Assembly: GCF_009498035.1 (NCBI RefSeq)
Contig: NZ_CP034550.1
Location: 5,022,001-5,086,000, forward strand
Origin: Saccharothrix syringae
GTDB taxonomy: Bacteria; Actinomycetota; Actinomycetes; Mycobacteriales; Pseudonocardiaceae
DNA length: 64,000 bases
Direction of reading: 5' to 3'
Both the position numbers and the translations under genes were made by a program. The notes under the pieces were generated by a model. The model made no database searches, had not been told where the DNA came from, and worked only from the letters and a program-made list of their open reading frames with translations. Position 1 is the first letter of the stretch. Each line of letters starts with the position of its first letter. Shown in pieces: positions 25,395-33,648 of the stretch.

Positions 25395-26305
25395 TCCGGG
25401 CGGCGGACCAGGCCGCCCAGCACCGCCACGGCGCGCGAGAGCGCGGGGGAGCGGTCGTCGGCGCGGACCGCGGCCGCGAGGTCGATGCGGGCGCCGCGGC
25501 CGGTCAGCGGCCGGTACGCCACGCCCGCCACGCCCAGGTCGGCCACCGGTTCGGGCACCACGGCGACGCCCAGCCCGGCCGCGACGAACGTCACCAGCGT
25601 GGAGGTCTCGGAGACCTCGTGCCGGACGCGGGGCTCGAAGCCCGCCTCGCGGCACAGCTCGGCCACCACCCCGTGCATCACCGACCCGCCCGCCGCGTGC
25701 ATCACCGACCCGCCCGCCGCGTGCAGGACCAGGTCCTCGTCGCGCAGGTCGGCCACCCGCAGCCGGCGGCGCGCGGCCAGTCGGTGGCCGTCGGGCACGG
25801 CCGCGATCAGCCGGTCGGTGCGCAGCACCCGCACCCGCAGCGCCGGCTCGTCCACGGGCGGGCGCAGCAGCGCCAGGTCCAGCTCGTGCCCGAGCAGCGC
25901 GGCCACCTGCTCGGGCACCAGCACCTCGCCGCGGAACGACACCTCCACGCCCGGCAGCTCCTCGCGCAGCGCGCGGGCGAAGGCGGGCAGCAGGCTGTAG
26001 GTGGCCGACCCGACGCAGCCCACGACCAGCCGGCCCTGCGCGCCCGCGGCCACGCGCCGCGCCTCCTCGGCCGCGTCGTCCACCTCCGCCAGGACCGCGC
26101 GCACCCGCCGGAGGTACGCCTCGCCCGCGTCGGTCAGCTCCACCCGGCGCCGGGTGCGCTCGAACAGCAGCACGCCCAGCTCCGCCTCCAGCTGCCGGAT
26201 CTGCTGGGACAGCGGCGGCTGGGCCATGTGCAGCCGCTCGGCGGCCCGGGTGAAGTGCCGCTCCTCGGCCACGGCGAGGAAGTAGCGCAGGTGACGGAGT
26301 TCCAC
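25316..26305 (-). CDS. LysR-family transcriptional regulator
   Basis: This 329-residue protein has the LysR winged helix at residues 1-60 (MELRHLRYFLAVAEERHFTR, MAQPPLSQQIRQLE) and a periplasmic-binding-like effector domain. It lies divergent to the thiolase/CoA-transferase operon, so it is the likely activator of that pathway. Two oddities: residues near 200 contain AAGGSVMH twice, from a 24-bp tandem duplication. The C-terminal 26 residues are encoded opposite the end of the GntR-TetR gene and look like non-family sequence, so the original stop may have been lost. Confidence 0.88.
   Translation of the reverse strand: MELRHLRYFLAVAEERHFTRAAERLHMAQPPLSQQIRQLEAELGVLLFERTRRRVELTDAGEAYLRRVRAVLAEVDDAAEEARRVAAGAQGRLVVGCVGSATYSLLPAFARALREELPGVEVSFRGEVLVPEQVAALLGHELDLALLRPPVDEPALRVRVLRTDRLIAAVPDGHRLAARRRLRVADLRDEDLVLHAAGGSVMHAAGGSVMHGVVAELCREAGFEPRVRHEVSETSTLVTFVAAGLGVAVVPEPVADLGVAGVAYRPLTGRGARIDLAAAVRADDRSPALSRAVAVLGGLVRRPDQATRASSPSRIERSPSSNSASRSRS
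25673..25720 (-). repeat. 24-bp in-frame tandem duplication inside the LysR gene
   Basis: Two exact copies of a 24-bp unit (beginning GTGCATCACCGACCCG on the plus strand) insert eight residues, AAGGSVMH, in the effector domain. A third partial copy, GTGCA, follows. Confidence 0.95.
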
Positions 26306-26344
26306 CCCTTCATACTTCCTGCATATCAGTGTCGATGAAATGAG

Positions 26345-26356
26345 TATTTCCGAATA
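26345..26356. promoter_or_regulatory. Candidate LysR binding site
   Basis: TATTTCCGAATA (TATT-N4-AATA) lies in the AT-rich divergent promoter between the LysR and thiolase genes, 27 bp ahead of the thiolase start. Its symmetry and position suit a LysR-type site, but no consensus is established here. Confidence 0.4.
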
Positions 26357-26382
26357 TCACCGGACCGATCTACGGTCGACGG

Positions 26383-27600
26383 GTGAGCGAAGTCGTCATC
26401 TGCGAGCCGATCCGTACGCCGGTCGGCCGGTTCGGCGGTGCCCTCTCCCGGCTCGGTGCCGCGGACCTGGCCCGGGTCGTGCTGGAGGAGCTGGTGCGCC
26501 GCACCGGCCTGGGTGAGGGCGACGTCGACGACGTCGTGCTGGGCCAGTGCCACCCCAACGGCGAGTCGCCGGCCATCGGCCGGGTCGCCGCGCTCGACGC
26601 GGGCCTGGGCACGGGCGTGCCGGGCATGCAGCTCGACCGCCGCTGCGGCTCCGGGCTCCAGGCCGTGCTGCACGCCGCCGGTCAGGTGGCCACCGGTGCG
26701 GCCCGCCTGGTCGTCGCCGGGGGCGTGGAGTCGATGTCGCAGGTCGAGCACTACGCGCTGGGCCTGCGCGACGGCGTCAAGCAGGGCGGGGTGCAGCTGC
26801 TGGACCGCCTCGACCGCGCCCGCCTCACCGCCGGCGGCCGGGACCACCCGGTGCCCGGCGGCATGCTGGAGACCGCCGAGAACCTGCGCCGCGAGTACGG
26901 CATCTCCCGGCAGGAGCAGGACGAGCTGGCCGTCCGCTCGCACCGGCGCGCCGTCGCCGCCCACGAGCAGGGCCGGTTCGCCGACGAGCTGGTGCCCGTC
27001 ACCGTGCCCGGCACGCGCGGCAAGCCCGACGTGGTGGTCGACCGCGACGAGCACCCCCGTCCCGGCACCGAGGTCGAGAACCTGGCCAGGCTCAAGCCGG
27101 TGCGGATCGCGCTCGACCCGGGGTCCACCGTCACCGCGGGCAACGCGAGCGGCCAGAACGACGGCGCCGCGATGTGCGTGGTCACCACCCGGGACGAGGC
27201 CGAGCGGCGCGGGCTGCGGCCCCTGCTGGCGCTGCGCTCGTGGGCGGTGGCGGGCGTGGGCCCCGAGGTGATGGGCATCGGCCCGGTCCCGGCGGCCGCG
27301 GCCGCGCTCGGCCGCGCCGGGCTGACCCTCGACGACGTCGACGTCATCGAGCTGAACGAGGCGTTCGCCGCCCAGGTGCTCGCCTGCCTGCGCGAGTGGA
27401 AGGTCGACGCGGGCGACGACCGGCTCAACCCCAACGGCTCCGGCATCTCCCTGGGCCACCCGCTGGGCGCCACCGGTGCCCGCATCCTGGCCACCCTCGC
27501 CCACGAGATGCGCCGGCGCGAGGCCCGCTACGGCCTGGAGGCCATGTGCATCGGCGGCGGGCAGGGCCTCGCCGCGGTCTTCGAGGGGGTCGCGCCGTGA
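26383..27600 (+). CDS. Thiolase (acetyl-CoA acetyltransferase / beta-ketoadipyl-CoA thiolase-like)
   Basis: This 405-residue thiolase is complete. The acyl-accepting Cys88 is in DRRCGSGLQAV, NEAFA is near 328, His359 is in GHPLGATGAR, and Cys389 is in MCIGGGQG. It cleaves or condenses beta-ketoacyl-CoA thioesters. The GTG start is 26383. Its stop overlaps the next start (GTGA), and the next two genes encode both CoA-transferase subunits. The set could convert beta-ketoadipate to acetyl-CoA and succinyl-CoA (PcaFIJ-like), or serve another beta-ketoacid. No other pca genes are in view, so I leave the symbol open. Confidence 0.9.
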   Translation: MSEVVICEPIRTPVGRFGGALSRLGAADLARVVLEELVRRTGLGEGDVDDVVLGQCHPNGESPAIGRVAALDAGLGTGVPGMQLDRRCGSGLQAVLHAAGQVATGAARLVVAGGVESMSQVEHYALGLRDGVKQGGVQLLDRLDRARLTAGGRDHPVPGGMLETAENLRREYGISRQEQDELAVRSHRRAVAAHEQGRFADELVPVTVPGTRGKPDVVVDRDEHPRPGTEVENLARLKPVRIALDPGSTVTAGNASGQNDGAAMCVVTTRDEAERRGLRPLLALRSWAVAGVGPEVMGIGPVPAAAAALGRAGLTLDDVDVIELNEAFAAQVLACLREWKVDAGDDRLNPNGSGISLGHPLGATGARILATLAHEMRRREARYGLEAMCIGGGQGLAAVFEGVAP

Positions 27601-28379
27601 GCCTGGACAAGGTGGTCGCCGGCGCCGCCGAGGCGGTCGCCGGCGTGCCCGCCGGGGCGAGCGTCGCGGTCGGCGGCTTCGGGCTCGCGGGCATCCCGTG
27701 GTTCCTCATCGAGGCGCTGCTGGAGCAGGGCGCCGACGACCTCACGATCGTGTCGAACAACTGCGGCGTCGACGGCGCCGGCCTCGGCCTGCTGCTGGAG
27801 CGGCGGCGCATCAGCCGCGTCATCGCCTCCTACGTGGGGGAGAACAAGGAGTTCGCCCGGCAGTACCTGGCCGGTGAGCTGACCGTCGAGCTGACCCCGC
27901 AGGGCACGCTGGCCGAGCGGCTGCGCGCCGGCGGCGCGGGCATCGGCGCCTTCTACACCCCCGCCGGCGTCGGCACCCTGGTCGCCGACGGCGGCCTGCC
28001 GTGGCGCCACCACCCGGACGGCACGGTGGCGGTCGCCTCGCCGCCCAAGGAGGTACGCACCTTCCGCGGCCGGGAGATGGTGCTGGAGGAGGGCATCGTC
28101 ACCGACGTGGCCCTGGTGCGCGCCGCGGTCGCCGACCGGGCCGGCAACTGCCGCTTCCACGCCGCCGCCCGCAACTTCAACCCGGTGGTCGCCATGGCGG
28201 GCCGGCTGACCGTCGTCGAGGCCGAGCGGGTCGTGGACACCGGCGACCTGCACCCCGACGACGTGCACCTGCCCGGCGTGTTCGTGCAGCGCGTGGTCGC
28301 GCTCAGCCCCGAGCAGGCCGCGCGCAAGGACGTCGAGAAGCGGACCACGCGCGGCGAGCGCCCCGCCGAGGAGGACTGA
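27597..28379 (+). CDS. 3-oxoacid / 3-oxoadipate CoA-transferase, subunit A
   Basis: This 260-residue alpha subunit has the family's [16 protein letters not shown] motif near residues 22-37, followed by [16 protein letters not shown]. The enzyme transfers CoA from succinyl-CoA to a beta-ketoacid. GTG 27597 overlaps the thiolase stop, and the B subunit begins one base after this stop, so the three genes are one translationally coupled operon. The residue pattern fits either PcaI or ScoA; the neighbouring thiolase favours beta-ketoadipate-type catabolism. It is cytoplasmic. Confidence 0.9.
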   Translation: MSLDKVVAGAAEAVAGVPAGASVAVGGFGLAGIPWFLIEALLEQGADDLTIVSNNCGVDGAGLGLLLERRRISRVIASYVGENKEFARQYLAGELTVELTPQGTLAERLRAGGAGIGAFYTPAGVGTLVADGGLPWRHHPDGTVAVASPPKEVRTFRGREMVLEEGIVTDVALVRAAVADRAGNCRFHAAARNFNPVVAMAGRLTVVEAERVVDTGDLHPDDVHLPGVFVQRVVALSPEQAARKDVEKRTTRGERPAEED

Positions 28380-28380
28380 C

Positions 28381-29031
28381 GTGCCCTGGAACCGGGACCA
28401 GATGGCGGCCCGCGCCGCCCGCGAGCTGCGCGACGGCGAGTACGTCAACCTCGGCATCGGCCTGCCCACCCTGATCCCCGACCACCTGCCCGCCGGGTCG
28501 TCGGTCGTGCTGCACGCGGAGAACGGCATCCTCGGCGTCGGCCCCTTCCCCTACGAGGACGAGGTGGACCCCGACCTGGTCAACGCGGGCAAGCAGACCG
28601 TGACCGTGCTGCCCGGCGCGTCCTACTTCGACTCGGCCACCAGCTTCGCCATGATCCGCGGCGGCCACGTCGACACGGCCGTGCTGGGCGGCATGCAGGT
28701 GTCGGCGACCGGCGACCTGGCCAACTGGCTGGTGCCCGGCGCGATGGTCAAGGGCATGGGCGGTGCCATGGACCTCGTCCACGGCGCCCGGCGCGTGGTC
28801 GTGCTGATGGACCACACCACCAAGCGCGGCGAACCCAAGCTGCTCCGGGCGTGCACGCTGCCGCTGACCGGCCGCGGCGTGGTGTCGCGGGTGATCACGG
28901 ACCTGGCCGTGCTCGACGTGGCCGACGGTGCGTTCCGGGTGGTGGAGCTGGCGCCCGGCGTGGAGTTCGACGAGGTGGCCGACAAGACCGGGGCGCCTAC
29001 CCGGAGTGCTGTCGGCGCACCACCTCGGTGA
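28381..29031 (+). CDS. 3-oxoacid / 3-oxoadipate CoA-transferase, subunit B
   Basis: This 216-residue beta subunit carries the catalytic glutamate at residue 47 in [11 protein letters not shown], plus [14 protein letters not shown] and the conserved [19 protein letters not shown] region. It completes the heterodimer with subunit A. The last dozen residues ([10 protein letters not shown]) overlap the end of the convergent AlkD-like gene and look less conserved. GTG 28381 follows the A-subunit stop by one base. Confidence 0.9.
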   Translation: MPWNRDQMAARAARELRDGEYVNLGIGLPTLIPDHLPAGSSVVLHAENGILGVGPFPYEDEVDPDLVNAGKQTVTVLPGASYFDSATSFAMIRGGHVDTAVLGGMQVSATGDLANWLVPGAMVKGMGGAMDLVHGARRVVVLMDHTTKRGEPKLLRACTLPLTGRGVVSRVITDLAVLDVADGAFRVVELAPGVEFDEVADKTGAPTRSAVGAPPR

Positions 29032-29668
29032 TCCAGGTCGGCGCGAACGGGGACGTGCAGTTCGGCGGCGTCGGGTAGTCCTTGAGGACTTCCAGGCGCT
29101 CGCCGATGTCGATGGCGCGGGCGCGGTGCCCGGCGTGGGTGATCCCGATCTGGGCCAGGCAGTGGTTCATCGCCCACTGGAGGCGGTCCGGGGCGTCGCG
29201 CAGGTGCGCCTCGATGGTGTCGAGCAGCCCGGGGAGGTCGAGCCCCTCGGGCTTCTTGGCGACGCGCTCGGTGGTCAGCGCCCAGCCGGCACCGGCCACC
29301 ACCGGGTCGGGGTCGGCGGACCAGGCCAGGCGCAGCTCCTCGGCGTGCGGGCTCTTCTTCACCACGTAGTTCACCAGCCAGTCGTGCACCTTGGGTGCCC
29401 GCGCTTGGCGCAGCATGGCGTCCAGCTCGTCGCGCCCGAACGCCTTCGGGCGGCAGACCAGGAGCGCCAGCAGCCGCGCCGCGGTGTCGCCGGTCTCCCA
29501 CAGCCGGCGCGCCAGGTCCTGCTGCGTCTTCAGCCGCTTCGCCAACGCGCGCAACCTGCCGAGGTTCACGCCGTGGTCGTCGCCGTGCTTCTCGTTGACC
29601 GCGCGCGCCTTCGGGTCTTCGAGCGCGGCCAGCTCGGCCATCACCTCGGCCACCGTCGTCTCGGTCAC
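28997..29668 (-). CDS. DNA alkylation repair protein, AlkD-like HEAT repeat fold
   Basis: This 223-residue all-helical protein has the pattern of actinobacterial AlkD-like proteins: [20 protein letters not shown], then [20 protein letters not shown], a [11 protein letters not shown] segment and [10 protein letters not shown]. AlkD relatives excise cationic alkylated purines without base flipping. The C-terminal residues [16 protein letters not shown] are also family-like. The start at ATG 29668 is preceded by GGAGG. It converges on the CoA-transferase operon with a 35-bp overlap. No ada or alkylation regulon neighbour is visible. Confidence 0.82.
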   Translation of the reverse strand: MTETTVAEVMAELAALEDPKARAVNEKHGDDHGVNLGRLRALAKRLKTQQDLARRLWETGDTAARLLALLVCRPKAFGRDELDAMLRQARAPKVHDWLVNYVVKKSPHAEELRLAWSADPDPVVAGAGWALTTERVAKKPEGLDLPGLLDTIEAHLRDAPDRLQWAMNHCLAQIGITHAGHRARAIDIGERLEVLKDYPTPPNCTSPFAPTWITEVVRRQHSG

Positions 29669-29761
29669 CGCAGCCTCCTGTCCACCGGGGGACGCCAGCC
29701 TAGTGCTCCGGTGGTCGTTCGTGATCGTCGTGCCCGGCAGGGCCCGCGTGCCGGCGGGGTA

Positions 29762-29881
29762 CTACGAAGCGCGGCGCCGGACCTTCCCGGCCTTCAGGCA
29801 CGCCGTGCAGACCTTGAGCTTGACCGGCCGGCCGTCGATGGCCGCCTTCACCGGCTGGATGTTCGGGCGGAACACCCGCGC
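29762..29881 (-). pseudogene. 3' fragment of ribosomal protein L28 (rpmB)
   Basis: The minus strand encodes RVFRPNIQPVKAAIDGRP followed by VKLKVCTACLKAGKVRRRAS and a stop. This is the C-terminal two-thirds of L28, with one CxxC zinc pair. The expected N-terminus (CxxC and SHSHRRT) is absent from all frames upstream. A truncated copy cannot be the essential L28, so an intact gene should exist elsewhere. Confidence 0.7.
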
Positions 29882-29972
29882 CGAGCGCCCCGGGCACCCG
29901 CCGCCTCTGGGCGTTGCGCCCCAGCGCGTTCAAGCGGTTTACGGCCTGCGCAAGACCCCTTGCCCCGAACCG

Positions 29973-30917
29973 TCACCGGCGCACCGCGCGACCGACCCGG
30001 TCGCCCAGGTCCCGCAGGTGGGCGACCAGCTCGGCCGGTTCGCGCACCTCGAACTCGCAGCCCAGCCCGGTCAGCCGGAACGCCAGCCACTCCACCGTGT
30101 CGGGGTGGAGCACCACGCGGCAGGACCGCTCGTCCAGCGGCTCGGCGGTCGCCACGGCGGTGCCGAGCCGCCGGGTCACCTCGTCGGCGGGCAGGTGGAC
30201 CGCTGCCGCGGCCCGGTGGGTGGGCGCGAGCGAGTACGACCGGTCCCGCAGGAACTCGGCGGCGTTGGCGGCGGGCAGCGCGCGCGACGCGCACCGGACG
30301 CCGGTCGCCAGCGGGTCGCGGATGCGGTCCACCCGGAACACCCGCCAGTCGTCCCGGTCCACGTCGAACGCGGGCAGGTACCAGCGGCGCCCGGCGGCCA
30401 CCAGGCCGTGCGGTTCGACCAGCCGCCCGGCCGCCCGGTAGGTGAAGCGCACGCGCTCGCGGTTGGCGATCGCACCGGCCAGCGCGGTCAGCACCCGCGG
30501 GTCGACGGCCGCGCCGTCCCCGTGCGGGAACGCGGACGTGGCGGCGCCGAGCACCGCGACCCGCCGCCGCAACCTGCCCGGCAGCACCTGCTCCAGCTTG
30601 GTCAGGGCGCGCACGGACGCCTCGTCGATGCCCTCCACCGCGTGACCGGCCGCGATGCGCAACCCGACCGCGATGGCCACGGCCTCGTCGTCGTCGAGCA
30701 GCAGCGGCGGCAGGGCACTGCCCGCGACGAGCCGGTAGCCGCCCTCGGCGCCCATGGTCGCCTCGACCGGGTAGCCGAGGTGGCGCAGGCGGTCGACGTC
30801 CCGGCGGACGGTGCGCGCGCTGACCCCCAGCCGCCGGGCCAGTTCGCTGCCGGGCCACGCGCGCGGCACCTGAAGCAGGGACAGCAGCTTGAGCAGCCGG
30901 ACCGGGGTGTCGCCCAT
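29973..30917 (-). CDS. WYL-domain transcriptional regulator (YafY-type)
   Basis: This 314-residue regulator has a DeoR/HTH_11-like winged helix (ELARRLGVSARTVRRDVDRL, about residues 25-44). A WYL ligand-sensing region follows (around residues 135-210, with RRWYLPAFDVDRDDWR), then a C-terminal extension domain. It is divergent from the epoxide hydrolase, and a perfect inverted repeat lies between them. It probably controls that gene and itself. The stop sits just upstream of the L28 fragment. Confidence 0.88.
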   Translation of the reverse strand: MGDTPVRLLKLLSLLQVPRAWPGSELARRLGVSARTVRRDVDRLRHLGYPVEATMGAEGGYRLVAGSALPPLLLDDDEAVAIAVGLRIAAGHAVEGIDEASVRALTKLEQVLPGRLRRRVAVLGAATSAFPHGDGAAVDPRVLTALAGAIANRERVRFTYRAAGRLVEPHGLVAAGRRWYLPAFDVDRDDWRVFRVDRIRDPLATGVRCASRALPAANAAEFLRDRSYSLAPTHRAAAAVHLPADEVTRRLGTAVATAEPLDERSCRVVLHPDTVEWLAFRLTGLGCEFEVREPAELVAHLRDLGDRVGRAVRR

Positions 30918-30934
30918 GGATTCGAACAGTAGCG

Positions 30935-30965
30935 GCCATGTAGGACCTGTTCTGACCTACATGGC
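30935..30965. promoter_or_regulatory. Perfect 10-bp inverted repeat between WYL regulator and epoxide hydrolase
   Basis: GCCATGTAGG and CCTACATGGC are exact reverse complements separated by 11 bases. They fill most of the 64-bp divergent gap, so binding would block both promoters. Confidence 0.7.
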
Positions 30966-30981
30966 TCCTACGGTTCAGCCC

Positions 30982-32076
30982 ATGAGCCACGAGATCCGCC
31001 CCTTCCGCATCGACGTCCCGCAGGCGGAGCTGGACGACCTGCACACCCGCCTGGCCAACACCCGCTGGTCGCGCCCACTGCCCGGCGGGTGGGACCGGGG
31101 CGTGCCCGTCGAGGTGGTGCGGGAGTTCGCGGAGCACTGGCGCACCGGCTTCGACTGGCGGGCGCGCGAGGCCGAGCTGAACGGGTTCCCCCAGTACCTG
31201 ACGGAGATCGACGGCACGGAGATCCACTTCCTGCACGTCCGCTCGCCGCGCCCCGACGCCCTGCCGCTGCTGCTCACGCACGGCTGGCCCAACTCGTTCG
31301 TGGAATTCGTCGACCTCGTCGGGCACCTGACCCCGGACTTCCACGTCGTCGTGCCGTCCGTGCCGGGGTTCGGGTTCTCCGGTGCCCCCACCGAAACGGG
31401 CTGGGACGCCGCGCGCGTGGCCCGGCTCTGGGCGCGGCTGATGGACCGGCTGGGGTACGCGGAGTACGGCACGCAGGGCGGCGACTTCGGGGCCTACGTC
31501 GCTCCGGAGGTCGCCAAGGTGGGCCTGGGGCGGGTGGTGGGCGTGTACGTCATCAGCGGCCTGGGGTTCCCCACCGCGGACGACGAGCTGACCGGGGACG
31601 AGCAGCGGTTGTTCGCCGAGCTGATGAACGCGGACTGGATGCACGGCGTCGACCACCTCGCCCTGCTGAGATCCGCACCGCAGACCTTCGCCCACGGGTG
31701 GCACGACTCACCGGTCGGGGCGCTGGCGTGGATGCTCCAGAAGTTCCACGACTTCAACTCCTCGGACCGTCCCCTGGCCGAGTCGATCGACCGCGACCGG
31801 TTCCTGACCAACCTGAGCATCCACTGGTTCACCGGCACCTCCGGCACGTCGGCGTGGCCGTACTACGACAGCAGCGGCCCGGCGTGGCCGGTGGGGCAGC
31901 GGTCGGTGCCGACCGGCGTGTACAGCGGACCACCCGGGATCCGGCGGTTGGCCGAGCGCACCAACGACATCGTCCACTGGCCGGAGCACAACCCCGCCGG
32001 GCACCACTTCATCGCCATGGACCAGCCCGCCGCGCTCGCCGCGGACCTGCGGGAGTTCTTCGCGAAGGTGCGGTGA
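30982..32076 (+). CDS. Epoxide hydrolase, EHN-type alpha/beta hydrolase
   Basis: This 364-residue protein begins with an epoxide-hydrolase N-terminal lid (RPFRIDVPQAELDDLHTRLA). The alpha/beta core has the oxyanion motif HGWPNS near 95, nucleophile Asp168 in GTQGGDFGAY, and C-terminal HNPAGHHFIAMDQP with the catalytic His. It hydrolyses epoxides to diols through a covalent ester. ATG 30982 is chosen because ATG 30961 lies inside the operator; neither has a strong ribosome site. The paired WYL regulator suggests inducible expression. Unlike two other alpha/beta hydrolases in this window, its active site is intact. Confidence 0.9.
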   Translation: MSHEIRPFRIDVPQAELDDLHTRLANTRWSRPLPGGWDRGVPVEVVREFAEHWRTGFDWRAREAELNGFPQYLTEIDGTEIHFLHVRSPRPDALPLLLTHGWPNSFVEFVDLVGHLTPDFHVVVPSVPGFGFSGAPTETGWDAARVARLWARLMDRLGYAEYGTQGGDFGAYVAPEVAKVGLGRVVGVYVISGLGFPTADDELTGDEQRLFAELMNADWMHGVDHLALLRSAPQTFAHGWHDSPVGALAWMLQKFHDFNSSDRPLAESIDRDRFLTNLSIHWFTGTSGTSAWPYYDSSGPAWPVGQRSVPTGVYSGPPGIRRLAERTNDIVHWPEHNPAGHHFIAMDQPAALAADLREFFAKVR

Positions 32077-32157
32077 CGGCCCCGCCCGGGACCGGTCCCC
32101 CCGGTTGTAGGACAGGCTGGGGGGATGCCCTGTCCCCGGTCGAGAGCGAGGGCCCCG

Positions 32158-33597
32158 ATGACGCGAACCCGCCGTGCGCTCCTGGTGGCGCTGCTCGCGG
32201 TTGCCGCCACGTCCCAGCCGGTCACGTCGTGGGCGGTCGGCGGGCCACCGGGCGCCCGGTGGCCCGCCGACCGCACCGTCCACGTCGCGAACTCCACCCG
32301 GTTGCGCGACGCCCTCGCCGACGCGCGGGCCGGTGACCGGATCGTGCTCGCCGACGGCCGGTACACCATCGGCGGCATGACCGGCCGGACCGGCACCGCG
32401 GCCAGGCCCATCACCGTCGTGGCGGCCCACCGCGGCCGGGCGGTGGTCGACGACGGGCAGCTGGAGGTGGCGAACTCCGCGCACGTGACCGTCGAGGGGC
32501 TGACCTGGACCAACCGCTCCACCCTGCTGATCACCGGCTCGAACCACGTGCGGCTGACCCGCAACCACTTCCGGCTCACCGAGGACGCGCAGGTGAACTG
32601 GGTGCTCGTCCAGGGCGCGGACAGCCACCACAACCGGATCGACCACAACCTGTTCGAGGACAAGCACCAGCTCGGCAACTTCATCACCGTGGAGGGGTCG
32701 GAGACGCAGCAGTCCCGGCACGACCTCATCGACCACAACCACTTCCGCGACATCGGGCCGCGCGCGGTCAACGAGATGGAGGCCATCCGGGTCGGCCGGA
32801 GCACGATCTCCCGGTCCAGCGGGTTCACCGTCGTGGAGGCCAACCTGTTCGAGGACTGCGACGGCGACCCGGAGATCGTGTCGGTGAAGAGCAACGACAA
32901 CACCGTGCGCTACAACACCTTCCGCGCCTCGCAGGGTACGTTGTCGCACCGCCACGGCAACCGCGGCTCGCTGCACGGCAACTTCTTCCTCGGCGAGGGG
33001 AAGGAGGGGACCGGCGGCATCCGGCTCTACGGCGAGGACCACCGGGTCTACAACAACCACTTCGAGGGCCTGACCGGCTCCGGCCACGACGCCGCGCTCC
33101 AGGTCGACGGCGGCGACGTGGACGTCTCGGGCCCGTTGAACGGGCACTGGCGCGTCTACCGGGCGACCGTCGTCAACAACACCTTCGTGGACAACACGTC
33201 GAACATCGAGGTCGGCGCCAACTACACCTTCCCGCCGGTCGGCTCCACCATCGCCGACAACGTGGTGACCGGCGCCCGGGGCAAGCTGTTCAACGAGGTC
33301 AAGGCGGTGAACACCACCTACGCCGGCAACATCGCCTGGCCGACCGGGACCGCGACCGCCGGCATCACCGCGGTCCGCGTGGTCGACCCGCTGCTGCGCC
33401 CCGCGGGACCGGTGCACCGGATCGGCCCGCGCAGCCCGGCGATCGACGCCGGCACCGGCCGCTTCGCGTTCGTCACCGACGACGTGGACGGCCAGCCGCG
33501 CACCGGCGTCGCCGACGTCGGCGCGGACGAGTGGTCGACCGCCGCGGTCGTCCGGGGACCGCTCCGCGCCGGCGACGTCGGCCCGAACGCCCGGTAG
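32158..33597 (+). CDS. Secreted PL6 polysaccharide lyase (alginate lyase / chondroitinase B type)
   Basis: This 479-residue exported protein has a signal peptide (RRALLVALLAVAATS). The single-domain right-handed beta-helix shows many N-H-F/N-x-F turns (RNHFRL, DHNLFED, DHNHFRD). Catalytic residues are recognisable: Lys244 in VSVKSNDN and Arg265 in LSHRHGN, as in PL6. It cleaves uronate-containing polysaccharide by beta-elimination, most likely alginate. ATG 32158 follows GAGCGAGGG. A PL7 alginate lyase is 3 kb away, supporting an alginate-degrading role. Confidence 0.9.
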   Translation: MTRTRRALLVALLAVAATSQPVTSWAVGGPPGARWPADRTVHVANSTRLRDALADARAGDRIVLADGRYTIGGMTGRTGTAARPITVVAAHRGRAVVDDGQLEVANSAHVTVEGLTWTNRSTLLITGSNHVRLTRNHFRLTEDAQVNWVLVQGADSHHNRIDHNLFEDKHQLGNFITVEGSETQQSRHDLIDHNHFRDIGPRAVNEMEAIRVGRSTISRSSGFTVVEANLFEDCDGDPEIVSVKSNDNTVRYNTFRASQGTLSHRHGNRGSLHGNFFLGEGKEGTGGIRLYGEDHRVYNNHFEGLTGSGHDAALQVDGGDVDVSGPLNGHWRVYRATVVNNTFVDNTSNIEVGANYTFPPVGSTIADNVVTGARGKLFNEVKAVNTTYAGNIAWPTGTATAGITAVRVVDPLLRPAGPVHRIGPRSPAIDAGTGRFAFVTDDVDGQPRTGVADVGADEWSTAAVVRGPLRAGDVGPNAR

Positions 33598-33602
33598 GGC
33601 AG

Positions 33603-33648
33603 CCACGTCCGGGAGCCGGCGGTCGTACCCGCCGGCTCCCGGACGTGG
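33603..33648. terminator. Very strong bidirectional terminator
   Basis: Two 20-bp arms (33603-33622 and 33629-33648, beginning CCACGTCCGGGAGCC) pair perfectly around a TCGTAC loop. They sit exactly between the convergent PL6 and Ser/Thr kinase genes, abutting the kinase stop. Confidence 0.85.
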
